Notes: generated by a model not told the origin, from the sequence alone. 64,000 nt of DNA from Pristionchus mayeri (GCA_036245805.1 BTRK01000001.1:16251087-16315086); one strand, 5' to 3'; shown: positions 46,737 to 59,803, numbered from the stretch's first letter. Translations and numbers: made by a program.

Positions 46737-47073
46737 TCTGAAAGCAATGTAGCTCAAAGAATACAAATTTAAGCAATCCAGATATAGCAAAGCGATTCAA
46801 AGACGCTTGTGATGACGAGCGAACACACAGATATCGTACATATTTATACAACAGCGATTATAACGAGTAAACATTTCCGGAGTAAAACTTGTAAGACTAA
46901 TTTAAAAGGTTTTCCTTCAAAGTACTAAATTGTTAAACAAGGGTATCAGGAAAATCTTCTTCTTAAAACACGACAATGGGGATACAACATGGAGAAATCT
47001 TCAGAAGCTAACAAGATAACAAAATAGAAGGAATTAGATAAAGAAGATAATTAGGATCAACCAGTGATCGATG
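46737..47073. other. Intergenic region between zinc-finger genes B and C
   Basis: 337 bp of AT-rich sequence between the gene B start and the gene C stop. No exon or repeat recognised. It presumably contains the gene B promoter. Confidence 0.6.
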
Positions 47074-50000
47074 TTAGTAATTAATCTGGTGACCTCTCTG
47101 CATATTTACAACAAGAGTGATCAAATTGAGCTTCTTCTTCTGCAAAAAATTATAAGACATCAAAATTAAACGCAGAAAATGAGAAAGTGCTCGTTGCAAC
47201 GTAAAATATTGGCACTCGGTCGGATGCGAACTATTCCGTCATTCCGCCTTTGATATATGCAATGCGGCATTACGAAATTGGTCGCATCCGACCTAGTGCT
47301 GAAATATTATGCACTCGAAACAATAAATACCTCTCTCAGATGGTATGAACTGCAGAGATGTTCGTAGTAGTCGGCTGCATTCGCGAAGATGAGCTCACAC
47401 GAGAAGCAACGAGTCTAAAATAAATCAGTTGGTGATGAAAAGTGGCATAAAATACTTCATTTCAATTAAAGCAATTTGTATAGGACTTTAATAATAATAA
47501 TAAAAGTAAAATTCCTTAATTAAATAGAAACTGTTTAGGTAATTCAAATATCACGTAGCAACAGGTTGAAGACTCGACTTACAGTAATGGAATGATAAGT
47601 AATCGACAACTGATGTTTTGTGTATAATTTTATAAATTTTTACTTTTTAAAATACTTTATTTAATTTTAAATTTGTTTAACCTTGGCATTTCCGATGTGC
47701 TCCTCGACCGCTGCCATAGCAGGCTTCCAGAGATCGTCGCTCGAGTTGAACTGCGGAACGACAAACTTCGTCCATTCATCGATCGACTTCGTGTCACAGT
47801 GCTCAAAGAGGACACAATTTAGACTCACTCATCCCCCTCCACTATCCGACTATCGCTAAGCTATTTCTGTTATCTATTTCATGATGCTATTTTCCGTGTG
47901 GTTTGTCAGGAGTATTCGAACTGCTATGATAATAAAGACCAATTGCAGTTCTAGATAACGGAAGAGTCTAACCGTCTCCAGGCTGTTGGCAGTGCCTGAG
48001 CTGATGAATTCTCTCGTCGGACGCAACTCCGGATCCTCCAGACTCATCGATGATTTACTGAACGTATTTTATCATTGTAATGCTTGCTTAGCATCAATCC
48101 TTCACAATACTAATATTTTAGTTGCAAATAGAGATAAATTTTAAAATTCAAATCTACCTCATTCTCATCTGTAGAATTTTCACCTGCTTGAACATGCTGC
48201 AAAAAGAGCACAATGGTGGAAAAAATGCGATTTCAATGACTCTGGCCGGATGAGAACTATGACTTCTAGCCGCCTTTGATATATCAAATTTTCTCATCCA
48301 ACCTAGTGAAATTTCAATGCACGGAATATGACATATTTAGAGAGTAAAATATAGATTTTCCTGTTTAAAAGAAAGAAAAATTGCCTGACTTCTCCACTCG
48401 CTGAGCTCCAATCATCTTCGTTAGTTGGGAATCAAGGAAATGATAATCAGTACCCTTTCTAATCTGAAAAATTCAATTTGAGACATTTCATGAAATCATT
48501 ATTTTTCCAAGTTGAAAAACCGAGCTGCAACACAAGAAATGAACTATGATTTTTAAAAAAACAAGCTGAATTGCTAAACAAGGTAGTAACTATGATTCGC
48601 ATTATTTACCTGGGAGGTGTGCTCGGGACTGGCGAAGTGAATGAATGAACATGCGAGCAGTGAACATGAGTCGATCGCAAAACGAGCAATGAATATACTG
48701 TAACGACAATGTGAAAATGGAATAGAATCTCAAGATTTTAGAGAAACTCAATCATAATCTTTTTAATTGCTTTAATTTTCACAATGGCGTTTGGATTGTC
48801 GAAGAAGGATTCAACTAATTACACAATCAGCCTAAGTTCCATATGATGCTTGCCTGATGTTCTTCGATTTGTCGAACCAACTCATCGAACAGAAGGCTTC
48901 TCGATTCTGTTGTCTTGCACGCTTCCGCAATATCTTTCTCTGTATATATACACGAATTCTTATCAAAGCGTAGAGTACAAAAAACAGGACACTTTTCTAA
49001 CCAGTGTCAATCCGCACCCTTTTCTCCGCTCCCCCCCCCAACTTCCTATTCAACATTTAATCATATCATATAGAGGTAAAAGCAGCATTACCAATATCAG
49101 CACGGGAGAGATAAGGCGCTCGGAAGTAAGTAACCTCTCCCCAGTTGTAATCATCGCACACACGACGATAGAAGTAGATAAGATTGTCGGCCCACTGAAA
49201 GCATTATAAACATCACCGAATATTAACAGAACAGCAGAATATACAGAAATTCCCAAATTCTTTCATCAGGTATTGAAAATTTTAACTTTCACGAAAAAAT
49301 ATTTCACCAGGAAATATTTAAAATGAACACAAAATTGAAGTTCATTAGTTTCCTTAATGTTTCCAGATATATTTTAATGATCTCACCACTGGAAGGACAG
49401 CTATTGGAACAGTTCTTGCTGGTTCAAGCTGCTTCTCCTTCTGTGCAGAAGCTGCTACAAATGGATGAAGTACACATAAACGATGTTTAAAATCATCATT
49501 TTCTATTTCGAAAGCTAGCTTTCCTTCATGATTTTCAGAGCAGTTCATAGAGGTAACATCACAGAAACGCGTCGAGTGGAAACTAAAACGCGCTAAATAT
49601 ATTAAAAGATATGAAATCACGAAGCGGGTATTACCCAAGGATATTAGGGTTATCAAAATTTTCCTTAAAATATAGATAACGTCAAAACAGTACCAGGAAT
49701 TGGAGGAAGCTGAGGCCATGGCTGGAGACGAGCGATGTGGCGCTTCTGAAGGTTGATGACGAGAGTGTTGAGATCAAAAGTTTCAGCCTGAAAAACCCAA
49801 TATAACCATTAAATTAAAAACATTGTTTGACTGCCTGTATGCTAGTGAGATGAATGATAGCGAAAGTTTTTCAAACAAGTATAAAAAATGCGTTTAAACG
49901 CACATTGCTCAGATGGGAGTAGGTGAGGAGGTGGGTGTAATACTCGGCAGCATTTGCAAAGATGAGCTTGCACCAGATGCAACGAGTCTTCAAAATATTC

Positions 50001-52205
50001 ACTACTAGTTTTAGAATGATGCTACATTTCTGATTTTCAGATCAACTATTCACCTGATATTTTGCTTTAAAATCGGTGAATGCACGAACCTTTGCCTTTC
50101 CAATCTGCTTATTCAACTGATAAACAGTACGCTCTCCGTTCCTCTTCGCATTACCGGGCATGAGCAAACAAACGATCATTTCGAACACGTTAAAACGCGT
50201 GAGCTTTAATCCCTCTTCAGTCTGCTGATTGATGAAATCAACGAGACGAGCACCGGTAGGCAATCGATCGACCGTCGCTGAACTAAGCTCCGAATCCTCC
50301 AGACTCATCGACAACCATCTCAATTTTGTTGTTATTTCACCAAGGGAAACGTTACATTAATTGAGAAAAAACTAAAATCCTACTTCTCTCTCTGGATCCT
50401 CACTTTCTCCTTCTCCTCTGCGAATAACCTAAAATAGAGACTCATTATTTCTAACGAAATATTCTCAATGCTTTTGAACGAATACAATATTCCCAAAAAC
50501 GGTGATCTTATTTTTTGCCAAAAAAATAGTGTACGACTCACTTATCAATTCGCCATTTTCCGACCATCGTAATAAGAACCTCGTTCATCTCTGAGTAGTA
50601 TTCACAGGCCAGGCTGATCTGCAAAGATAAACAATCAACTAGACGTTAAAAAGAATGCCAAACAATTTCATCAACAATCAATTATTGTGATGACTTTTGA
50701 TGACATTATATATTGTACACCATCAAATATTATGAAAAAGGAACCTTGGAGATGTGCTCAGGACTGGCGATGTGCATGAACGTTTGGCGAGCAGTGAACA
50801 AGCATCTATCACAGAATGAGCAGAATTGATACTGCAATAAATGCATTTTTTCTATTTTACTTCTTTCAGCCTTTCGCATTTACTAGGGCTCGATTTCTGT
50901 TTTCCAGTAAAGCGAAGCGTGTATGCGTTACCACGTTCCCAAATTCCGATATCGAAAATAGGACCGCCGTATATATGAGAAGCGGAAAAAATATACCGAA
51001 AAATCCGGGAAAAGCGGCTCTTCCTCCAGTAATAGATTTTCCACGCAACAGAGAAAAGTTCTAATGAAATGATAGAATTGAACACTGAAAAATGGATGTT
51101 AATAATAAAAGAAGTATAATATTAAATATATTAAAATTTACCCATTCCAAATGAACGTTTCAGCAGGTAAATTATGTTCTCAGTGTCTCCAAGGCGGAAG
51201 AATTCGCAGATCCAAAGGGAGGATTTGACGAGATGGTCAATCGAGCTTTCTTTCACAATCAGCACGTCATCACACTCAATACGGAGTGATCGAATCCCTG
51301 TATACGACGGTCAATTATTATCATCGCCAATTACAGGTACAGAACACCATCAGTGAAATACGAGAGTGTGAGAAAGACTATTCAGAGTTCGTGAATGTGA
51401 TGAGTAAGGAGGTCGGACAATCTGTGCTCACTCTACTCACTTAGTTACCCACTCTTTCTTCCACAAGTTTTATTGTTCCCTAATCCCGCCCCCCAACCAT
51501 AACTAGGAACTTGAAATGAGCACCTCCTCGATAGAGAGCAGTCTCTCCTCTGCCTTCTCTCTTCGCACTTTCTCTGGAGCAACGACATCAGAAGGAAGGC
51601 TGAATGGAGCGCCGAAGCCGTTGCTCGAGTATAATTCCTCTGAAAACCATCTTAATGTTTATATTCAAAAATAGATTTTCCTTACTGGAGCATAGGCAGA
51701 ATAAATATACTAATTTTCAGAGAGAACTATATTTTCCGTTTGCACATTTGGGATCTAGATTACTGCTAAAAAATCGAAAAAATATCACCAAGAGTGAAAA
51801 ACGGAGTGTCGTCACAATGTTTCTCTTCCTTGTTCATGAACTGAAATATTGATCTGTGACCAGTCAATATTCAAAGCAAAATTTACACACTCACACAGAA
51901 TGAAAAGGATTCTTCAAAATTCTTCTGTCTGTACAACTCCTGAACTTTACGCTCAGTGAAAGGACCTCTGCAAGGGAAACAGTTGTTTTCCCACTATTTT
52001 CTTAGTTCAATCAAAAACAAAAACACTGCCTTGTGCGTTAACGGAAATTGTGAACTCGGCTCAGATGGTACATACAGGGCATATCTCGAGAGTTCTCAGG
52101 CAAAGAATTTCCTAATTTGATTATTTAAATAATAAAATCAACAAAAGAACTTACTTGAGTTCATTCTTCTTATCCTTGAAGAAGATGCACGTATCACAGT
52201 TCATT
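47074..52205 (-). CDS. GYF plus U1-type zinc-finger protein C, second unit degenerate
   Basis: Start ATG at 52205 (MNCDTCIFFKD), stop TAA at 47074-47076 (VVNMQRGHQINY). The GYF-like module is intact: KDKKNELK, GPFTERKVQELYRQKNF (about 51966-51893), CDDTPFFTLG (about 51844-51789). A linker exon lies near 51640-51527. Unit 1: helical exon about 51297-51143, finger 1 at about 50829-50745 (CSFCDRCLFTARQTFMHIASPEH), long exon near 50320-50095, finger 2 near 49988-49903 (CIWC ... HLLTYSH), exon with RLQPWPQLP (about 49787-49695). Unit 2 is shorter and diverged: about 49197-49092, 48938-48856, third finger at about 48699-48611, split long exon (48054-47980 and about 47815-47687), finger 4 near 47413-47330 (CFSC ... 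HLCSSYH), and a final exon that stops early within the TLVVN motif shared by this exon type in the other copies. In the third finger the stretch after FTARM is shifted by one base relative to all paralogs, destroying the HX5H spacing. The first unit therefore looks functional and the second looks relaxed. Confidence 0.5.
47212..47299. mobile_element. 88-bp MITE in the last intron of gene C
   Basis: Starts gcactcggtcggatgcgaac and ends gtcgcatccgacctagtgc, with an internal ccgcctttgatatatgcaatgcgg hairpin. Same family as 1555, 28646 and 48245. Confidence 0.75.
48245..48307. mobile_element. MITE remnant in gene C
   Basis: gccggatgagaactatgact ... gccgcctttgatatatcaaa ... tctcatccaacctagtg. A shortened copy of the cactagg/ggatgagaac MITE family in an intron of gene C. 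Confidence 0.6.
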
Positions 52206-52377
52206 CTGAATTCCGTTACATTTAAGAAAACAAGCATACAGATATCAATGCGATTCAGAGACGCATCAAAGGAAACGTATACTTACCGCTTTCAACATTC
52301 TTTATGCAATAACAGAAAACACAACTGCAACTTAAAACGGAAGAGTAAAACAATGTAGATGAAGATAAACCTATGAT

Positions 52378-54362
52378 ATGAGGAGAATCGCGAGAGAATC
52401 GACCATTTGAGGGGATTAGCTGCGGTAGGAATCAAGTGTGTCCTATTTTGTTTACAAGTACTTCAAATGATGGTCTTTCAAACTGCGTCGTCAGAATTTT
52501 GATATCTGTGGTCATCGTCGAGATTCAGAAGCCCAAACATGGGACTATCACTTTTCGATAGTCAAATCGGGCTCACATAAATGATCATAACTCCGTTTAA
52601 AATAAAGATAGAACGTCGCTCTTTTTCAAAAAGAAAGCTACCATCATGCTCTACAACCTCGACGTGAGCTCATCATTCCTGGTCTTCATCTTGGTTGGGC
52701 GCGGTAGGGGGTACCAAAAGTGACGTAACTTTGGAAATCGGAAAAACATTTCGAGTTATCATGCGTAAGTTGTAGAGCATACATGTGCATCACTTCTCGC
52801 CAAAAATTAGGAGAATCGAGGGATGTACAAAAAAAAGCGCTCACTTTTGTATCACGACCAGAAAATGAGTTCCGGGCAAGAGTACTTCTGTACCTTCAAT
52901 TGCCCTCATTTAGGCTCAAAATCATTGAAAGTCCTCCAAAACAACATTATAACTTGTTTCCCCAACAGTTATAACACTTTCATTAATCAAAAATTACGGA
53001 AATTCAAAAATCGATATTTTGAACCGATATTTTTAAACTTGATGGATGGCTCCCAATGTACTAAATGGGTTTCAAATAATGTAAATGCATTCCTCGTAAC
53101 AGCTCTAAGAAAAAGGGCCCGTGAAAAGAGGATTTTTCGCATGAGGAATTCAATGAAAGGCTCAGAACTGTAACCCAGGTTAAAATCGACATAGAGGCCT
53201 GGTTTATGGCTAGAAGTGTAGAGCACGATGAGTTAAATATTTCGTCTGAAGAAAGTGAGTCTCTATCTTTTCGTAGAAGCGAGCTACAGAGCCTAGAAGA
53301 TGGTCAAAAACGGAGGCGGAGGCGCGCGATTGAGCGCTAAATAGAGGGGAGGGAGAGGGAGGTCAGACGGAGAGAGCGGCAGACGGTTAGAGCGCGCGCT
53401 CTCGGGGGATTCTAGCCCGTTTCTAGATATCTTCCAGGCTCTGTAGCACGCTTCAACGAAAAGATAGAGACTCACTTTCTTCAGACGAAATGTTTAACTC
53501 ATCGTGCTCTACACTTCTAGCCATAAACCAGGCCTCTATGTCGATTTTAACCTGGGTTACAGTTTTGAGCCTTTCATTGAATTCCTCATGCGAAAAATCC
53601 TCTTTTCACGGGCCCTTATTCTTAGAGCTGTTACGAGGAATGCATTTACATTATTTGAAACCCATTTAGTACATTGGGAGCCATCCATCAAGTTTAAGGG
53701 GTTCAAAATATCGATTTTTGAATTTGAGGTCATACCGTAATTTTTGACTACTGAAAGTGGTATAACTGTTGGGGAAACAAGTTATAATGTTGTTTTGGAG
53801 GACTTCCAATGATTTTGAGCCTAAATGAGGGCAATTGAAGATACGGAAGTACTCTTGCCCGGAACTAATTTTCTGGTCGTGGTACAAAAGTGAGAGCTTT
53901 TTTTTGTCCATCCCCCGATTCTCCTAATTTTTGGCGAGAAGTGATGCACATGTATGCTCTACAACTTGAGCATGATAACTCAAAAAGTTCTTCCGATTTC
54001 CAAAGTTACGTCACTTTTGGTACCCCCGACCGCTCCCAACTAAGATGAATACCAGGAATGATGAGCTCACATCGAGGTTGTTGAGCATTATGGTAGCCTT
54101 CTTTTTGAAAAAAGAGCGGCGTTCTATCTTTATTTTAAACGGAGTAATGATCATTTATGTTAGCCCGATTTGACTATCGAAAAGTGATAGTCCCATGTTT
54201 GGGCTTCTGAATCTCGACGATGACGACAGATATCAAAATTCTGACGACGCAGTTTGAAAGGGCATCATTTGAAGTACTCGTAACCAAAATTATAGCGGGA
54301 TAGGACACACTTGATTCCTACCGCCGCGGCGTGGTCGATTCTCTCGCGATTCCTCTCATATA
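52378..54362. mobile_element. 2.0-kb foldback element (family FB2, copy 1)
   Basis: Termini are gaggagaatcgcgagagaatc on the left and its near-inverse gattctctcgcgattcctctc on the right. Two arms of about 920 bp (about 52378-53298 and 53432-54362) mirror each other closely. A GC-rich loop (about 53300-53430, with gctctcgggggattctag and the block gaggggagggagagggaggt) separates them. No transposase; mirrored short open frames in the two arms are by-products of the symmetry. It lies between genes C and D. Family partner at 57708-59682. Confidence 0.85.
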
Positions 54363-54676
54363 AGGGGGAGCATGGACCTATTCGAGAAAACGCCAACTAG
54401 TTCAGCCGGATAAGGGGATTGTAACAATTGAACGAGCGACCAATTATTACATTGTAATATTTCGTTGCTTGTTCAATTATTATAATTTTTTGATGCCTTC
54501 AAAAATGCTTTAAAATGACTTTAAAGCATTTTTAAAAGAATCAAAAAATTGTAATAATTGAACAAGCAACCAAATATTACAGTGTAATAATTGGTCGCCC
54601 GTTCAATTGTTACAATCCCCTTATCCGGCTGAACTAGTTGGCGTTTTCTCGAATAGCTCCATGCTCCCCCTTATAT
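54360..54676. mobile_element. 0.3-kb near-perfect palindrome abutting FB2 copy 1
   Basis: taagggggagcatggacct at the left pairs with agctccatgctcccccttat at the right. The arms (about 150 bp each, with gaaaacgccaactagttcag) pair almost completely around a centre near 54515. It starts where FB2 copy 1 ends and stops 16 bp before the stop codon of gene D. Confidence 0.85.
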
Positions 54677-54691
54677 GCACATAAATGGATA

Positions 54692-57600
54692 TCAATATGG
54701 GAACAGGTGGTAAGGGGGATTAGGACGATAGAGGTGCTTCTTCTGCACGTTCACGACAATCGTGATGAGATCGAGCTCTTGGAAGGGAATCTCAAATAGA
54801 ACAATTGTTATAAATATAATATTTTTCGTTTCAAAGTGTAAAGAGAAAGAAACAGTAAAACAGCAAAAAAATAGAATGACAAAATGCATAATTACAACGT
54901 GAAAATGTAAACGATATATTTTCTCACATCGAACGAGTGAAGGAAGTAGAGGATATGCTCGAAGTATTCAGCAGCATTGGCGAAGATGAGGTCGCAATCG
55001 AAGCAACGAGTCTACAACAACATCTAATATTTGTTTACTCAACTTTCTAAAGTTAGGATGTATCCTTCAACAGAGGAAGCTGGTCAAACGTGCATGTTTT
55101 CGAGAAAAAATTTAACTTTCCAACCTTAGCATATCCAATGTGCTCCTCGATGTCTGTCATGAGCGATCGTCCAACCGGGTGGTCCGCGCGCATCAGGGGC
55201 AGAATATCTCTTCGGTTTGCACTCGCGTAGAGAGGGGCGTACTTCGTGGGGAGAGTGTCCATAATGAACTCCATCGTCGGGCGCAGCTTGGGGTTTCCCA
55301 GATGCTCTCTGTAAGATTGTATTGAAATGTGTTGCATGCGCCGTCTCTATTCCCACAGACTAACCATCGAAATAGGCTCAAGAATACAACCAGAACAGTA
55401 TTTATAAGAGCATTATAGATGTTGTGCTGATATTTTATTAATATTTAGAACACTGAATAAAATGTTAAACTCACGGATCGTATTGACTCCACATACGCTC
55501 CTTCTCTTTATCCATCAACCTGATTTTAAAACAAAGATCATTCACAAGTAGCATATTTATTGCAAAAAAAGCATATTGTCATACTTATCGAAACAAATGG
55601 TATTGGAACAGACAATTTTTGCTTTCGGGCTTCCGATATTTTCCCAAGACTAAACCTCCCTAGTAAGATGTTCATTCGGCCTATGTACGTATTTATAGGA
55701 GAGCATAGCGCAGCTCGTAGTGTGCCTGGCTGAGCGACTCGGGGTTCTGGGTTTGAAACCCGACGACTCCAATAGGCTCTCCAATCCTGGTCTAATTGAA
55801 AATGGTGCAAAAACCAGGAGTAATGGAGCGCGTAGAACAGTTAAAGTAATCTTTAACCGCCCAAGCTTCCCAAGTTAACAATTCCGAAGTACTCACATGA
55901 GAATATAGTTCGGGTGAACCATATTGTAGAGAAGTCTGTTGAAGCGATCATATTCCGAGGTAATCTAAAGAAATAATCAAAAATTATAAATAAACAAAGA
56001 ATTTAATTAATACTTTATCAATTTTATATTAAATATGACATCTTTGTGTAAGTTCTAAATAGATGTGTTCGTTATTTTTATATTTTAAATTGGCGACGCT
56101 GCAATGATCGGAATGTGAAATTCTTTGGCAAAATTTTAGATAAAATTTTAGAACTTGTAGACGCAGATGCGCATTCAACAAAATTGACGTGATTTGAATA
56201 CATTAAAAAATCGCAAAATATGAATTAGGTAATTCAAGCATAAATATCGTAACTTCGGAATAGAGAGATATAATATAAGGAGAGGATGTTACATGATTTG
56301 TAAATCATAAAGCCCCCCCCCCCTTATATTAAACTCTATATTGAGTAAAAACTAGTAGCTTAGTTGATATCAGAAGACGTGCCCTCCTTAGATACCTTAT
56401 GCGTAGTTATTGGTTGTATGCAGTTTTATGTCCACTATTAACATAGCTTCTTACGCTTTCTCACAATCTTTTCAGAGCGGGAAGGAATACAGGAAGATCT
56501 TCTCCAATATTTGCGCTGAACATATAATTTATAATTACCTTCGAAGTGTGGCATTTAGAGGCGATGTGCATGAATGCCTGGATAGCAGTGAACATGCATC
56601 GATCGCAGAACGCACAGTAGATGTACTGCAACCAGCCTAATGAACGGGCACATAACGCAAGTAGTGTCTAGCCAACAGTAACTAAGTATTGAGAAAAATA
56701 TACTGAGCTATCTATTCTCAAAAAATGCTACTTACCGGGTTCTCGTTGATACGTCGAGCCAGTTCATAGTACAAGATGTTCATCCCGTCTGTTTCGCATA
56801 CATCTTTGCACGCTTCAGAAAGATCATGCTCTGGGAAACAACAATGTAAAGAAAAATCGCGCAATTATATGAGAAATAATTCTAGAATTATTTACCAATC
56901 GCAAGTGCGGCCTTGCTTCCCTCAGAAATGTACGGACCGATACGCTGGCTGAACCCGTCGTATATACGCAGGTAGAAATCGACTAATTTTTAGGATATCA
57001 CGTACCCGTAATACAAAAGTATTGTGTTATTTGTTCCACAGGATGACAAAATAAAAGTCAATTAAAAAAAATTATATAAATTATCTTCTATGATCTCATT
57101 TCCATTGACGTCAGGAAATAAATACATTCTAACGATGACCACGTGGCAAATAGTATCTTCATTCTTCACACTTTCTCATCAAACTGACTATGAAGTGTGT
57201 GCAGATGAAGCGACCATTTATCATGAAACGATAAAGCCAAAGGAACCTGCGGCAGAGGAGCACATGCAGCAGCTGCATCAGCCTTCTTCGGCTTCTCCGC
57301 AGCACTCGCAGCAGACACGGGCACTGCAGCTGCAGCACTGCTCTTCTTGCGCAGCTTCAGCGAGAAATCCTAAAGGGAGAAATAATTGACAGTTCAATAT
57401 TTCATAGAACTGACACTGAAATTCCTCTCCATCTCCTCAATTCTATCCTCAATCTTCTTCACTTGATCGCACTTCTTAGAGAGATCAGCCAGTTCCTACA
57501 AAATATAGCAGAAAATCGATTCAAAAATGTAAAAAAGGAAATATACGGGAAAAACAAGCGAGCCTTCTCCAATCTCAACAGCTTCTTCTCCATATTCTCC

Positions 57601-59803
57601 TTATCTCTTTCCTTCTCCGCTTCAATCGCCGTGAACGGGCATCCGATTCCATTGTGAGCGCGAAGAGTGTCTGCAAAAATGTAATTAATATAAATGATAA
57701 AAATATATAAGAGGGGAATCGCGAGAGAATTGCCTATTTTCAAGGGTTTGCGGCGGTAGGAATCAAACTCTTTGGATCAGGCTGTAAATTAGGCACAACG
57801 TACTTTGAGTGATGCTCTTTCAAACTGCGTTGTCGGAATTCCAAGGCCAAACTTGGGACACTCACTTTTTGGGGGTCAAATCGCGCTCACTTAAATGATC
57901 ATAACTTGCTTTGCTATTGAGATAGAAGGTCGCGCTTTGTTTCATAAGAAAGCTGTGATCATGTGTAACAACTTTTATGTTGAAGATATCATTCCTTGTC
58001 CACTCTATGTTGCGGGGTGGTCGCCTGTACTAAAAATTCGCGGATTCTGCAAATCGGAATTTCTGCACAAAACCAATACGCACGATTGATAGTGCCTATG
58101 TGTGTCTAACTTGAGCCAACAAATCAATGAAATCGGGGTATATATTAAAAAAATGGCGCTGGCTTAAGTACGGTAGCCCCGAAATGGGTATCAGACGTCA
58201 AGACTTCCAAAGCTTCTGTTGGCCTCTATTGGTCTCATTTATGTCCAGAAACATGCAAAACAACATTTTGTGTTGTTCATACCTTATATTGTAACTCTAC
58301 CTTACGTTGAATTGGTCATGTGCCAAAAACTTGAAAATCGATATCTGACCATCTGCATCTTTACAGATATGCCTATCTGCATGCAAATGATTTATAATAA
58401 TGTAAAAACATCCCTCGAAACACCTCAAAGAGATGGCGCACCTATAAATGGGTTATTTCGTCCGAAGAATCCAAGAAAATGCACAACAACGTATATCAGC
58501 TCATTTCAGACATAGAGGTTCGCACTATGGCTAGAAAGGAGGATCACGATGAGCTAAACATTTCATATGTTGAAAGTGAGTTTCTATCTTCTCGTTGAAG
58601 CGTGCTACAGAGCCTGGAAGTTGGCCAGAAATAGGCTAAAATCCCCCGAGACCGCGCGCTCTAACCGTCTGACGCTCTCGCCGCCTGACCTCCCTCTCCC
58701 TCCCCTCTATTTAGCACTCCCCCGCGAGAGTCTACGGTCGTTTTTCGCTAACTTCAATGTTCTGTAGCACGCTTCAACGAGAAGATAGAAACTCACTTTC
58801 AACATATGAAATGTTTAGCTCATCGTGATCCTCCTTTCTAGCCATAGTGCGAACCTCTATGTCTGAAATGAGCTGATATACGTTGTTGTGAATTTTCTTG
58901 GATTCTTCGGACGAAATAACCCATTTATAGGTGCGCCATCTCTTTGAGGTGTTTCGAGAAATGTTTTTACATTATTATAAATCATTTGCATGCAGATAGG
59001 CATATCTGTAAAGATGCAGATGGTCAGATATCGATTTTCAAGTTTTTGGCACATGACCAATTCAACGTAAGGTAGAGTTACAATATAAGGTATGAACAAC
59101 ACAAAATGTTGTTTTGCATGTTTCTGGACATAAATGAGACCAATAGAGGCCAACAGAAGCTTTGGAAGTCTTGACGTATGATACCCATTTCGGGGCTACC
59201 GTACTTAAGCCAGCGCCATTTTTTTATATATACCCCGATTTCTTTGATGTTTTGGCTCAAGTTAGACACACATAGGCACTATCAATCGTGCGTATTGGCT
59301 TTGTGCAGAAATTCCGATTTGCAGAATCCGCGAATTTTTAGTACAGGCGACCACCCCGCAACAGAGAGTGGACAAGGAATGATATCTTCAACATAAAAGT
59401 TGTTACACATGATCACAGCTTTCTTATGAAACAAAGCGCGACCTTCTATCTCAATTGAAAAAAAAGTTATGATCATTTAAGTGAGCGCGATTTGACCCCC
59501 AAAAAGTGAGTGTCCCAAGTTTGGCCTTCTGAATCTCGAAGATGACGATAGATATCGAAATTCCGACAACGCAGTTTGAAAGAGCATCACTCAAAGTACG
59601 TCGTGCCTAATTTACAGCCTGATCCAAAGAGTTTGGTTCTACCGCCGCTGGGTAGGCAATTCTCTCGCGATTCCTCTCATAAAATCAACATTATAAAAAA
59701 TAAGTAACAACAACAACAACACTAAGTAGAATCACGAAGAGAAATTAAAATCGAATACCAAGTGTGTGGAACGGAGTGTCGACGTCAGGCTTCTCTCCCT
59801 CCC
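54692..59803 (-). CDS. U1-type zinc-finger protein D, 5' end lost
   Basis: Exons recognisable by homology to A-C. A GYF C-terminal exon (about 59803-59760, EGEKPDVDTPFHTLG) is present, but the two preceding GYF exons and the start codon are absent; a foldback element starts 160 bp further on. Next come exons with a charged coiled coil (about 57670-57560, AEKERDKENMEKKLLRLE; about 57492-57422, KKCDQVKKIEDRIEEME) and an Ala-rich linker (about 57370-57240). One unit follows: helical exons (about 56990-56897, 56822-56737), a zinc finger at about 56628-56539 (CAFCDRCMFTAIQAFMHIASKCH), short exons (about 55968-55900, 55520-55480), a long exon (about 55315-55130), a second finger at about 55012-54928 (CFDC ... 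HILYFLH) and a last exon (QELDLITIVVNVQKKHL) ending at 54692. Both fingers keep CX2CX12HX5H. FB2 copy 2 (57708-59682) sits in the intron after the GYF exon. Gene D is either a remnant or the 3' half of a fusion with E. Confidence 0.5.
55698..55782 (+). other. tRNA-like sequence, possibly SINE-derived
   Basis: An A-box-like tagcgcagctcg (55705-55716) and a B-box-like ggtttgaaacc (55750-55760) lie at tRNA-like spacing, and the two ends ggagagc and gctctcc are perfectly complementary. The 12 extra bases between the T-arm and the acceptor strand, and no clear anticodon arm, rule out a functional tRNA. A pol III-type SINE head or pseudo-tRNA is the best reading. It lies in an intron of gene D. Confidence 0.4.
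57708..59682. mobile_element. 2.0-kb foldback element (family FB2, copy 2)
   Basis: Termini ggggaatcgcgagagaattg and caattctctcgcgattcctctc match FB2 copy 1. Arms of about 900 bp (about 57708-58610 and 58770-59682) are almost identical inverted copies: a 98-codon frame at 58219-58515 on the plus strand recurs at 59153-58857 on the minus strand with two residue changes. The GC-rich loop (about 58620-58760) matches the loop of copy 1 in reverse orientation (cgcgcgctctaaccgtctg, gacctccctctccctcccct). No transposase. Confidence 0.85.

Noticed and set aside
58219..59153. Two matching 98-codon open frames on opposite strands
   Set aside because: They are mirror images in the two arms of FB2 copy 2, have no known domain and no splice context; the symmetry of the element explains them. 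The same holds for the 78-79 codon pair at 52987-53740.
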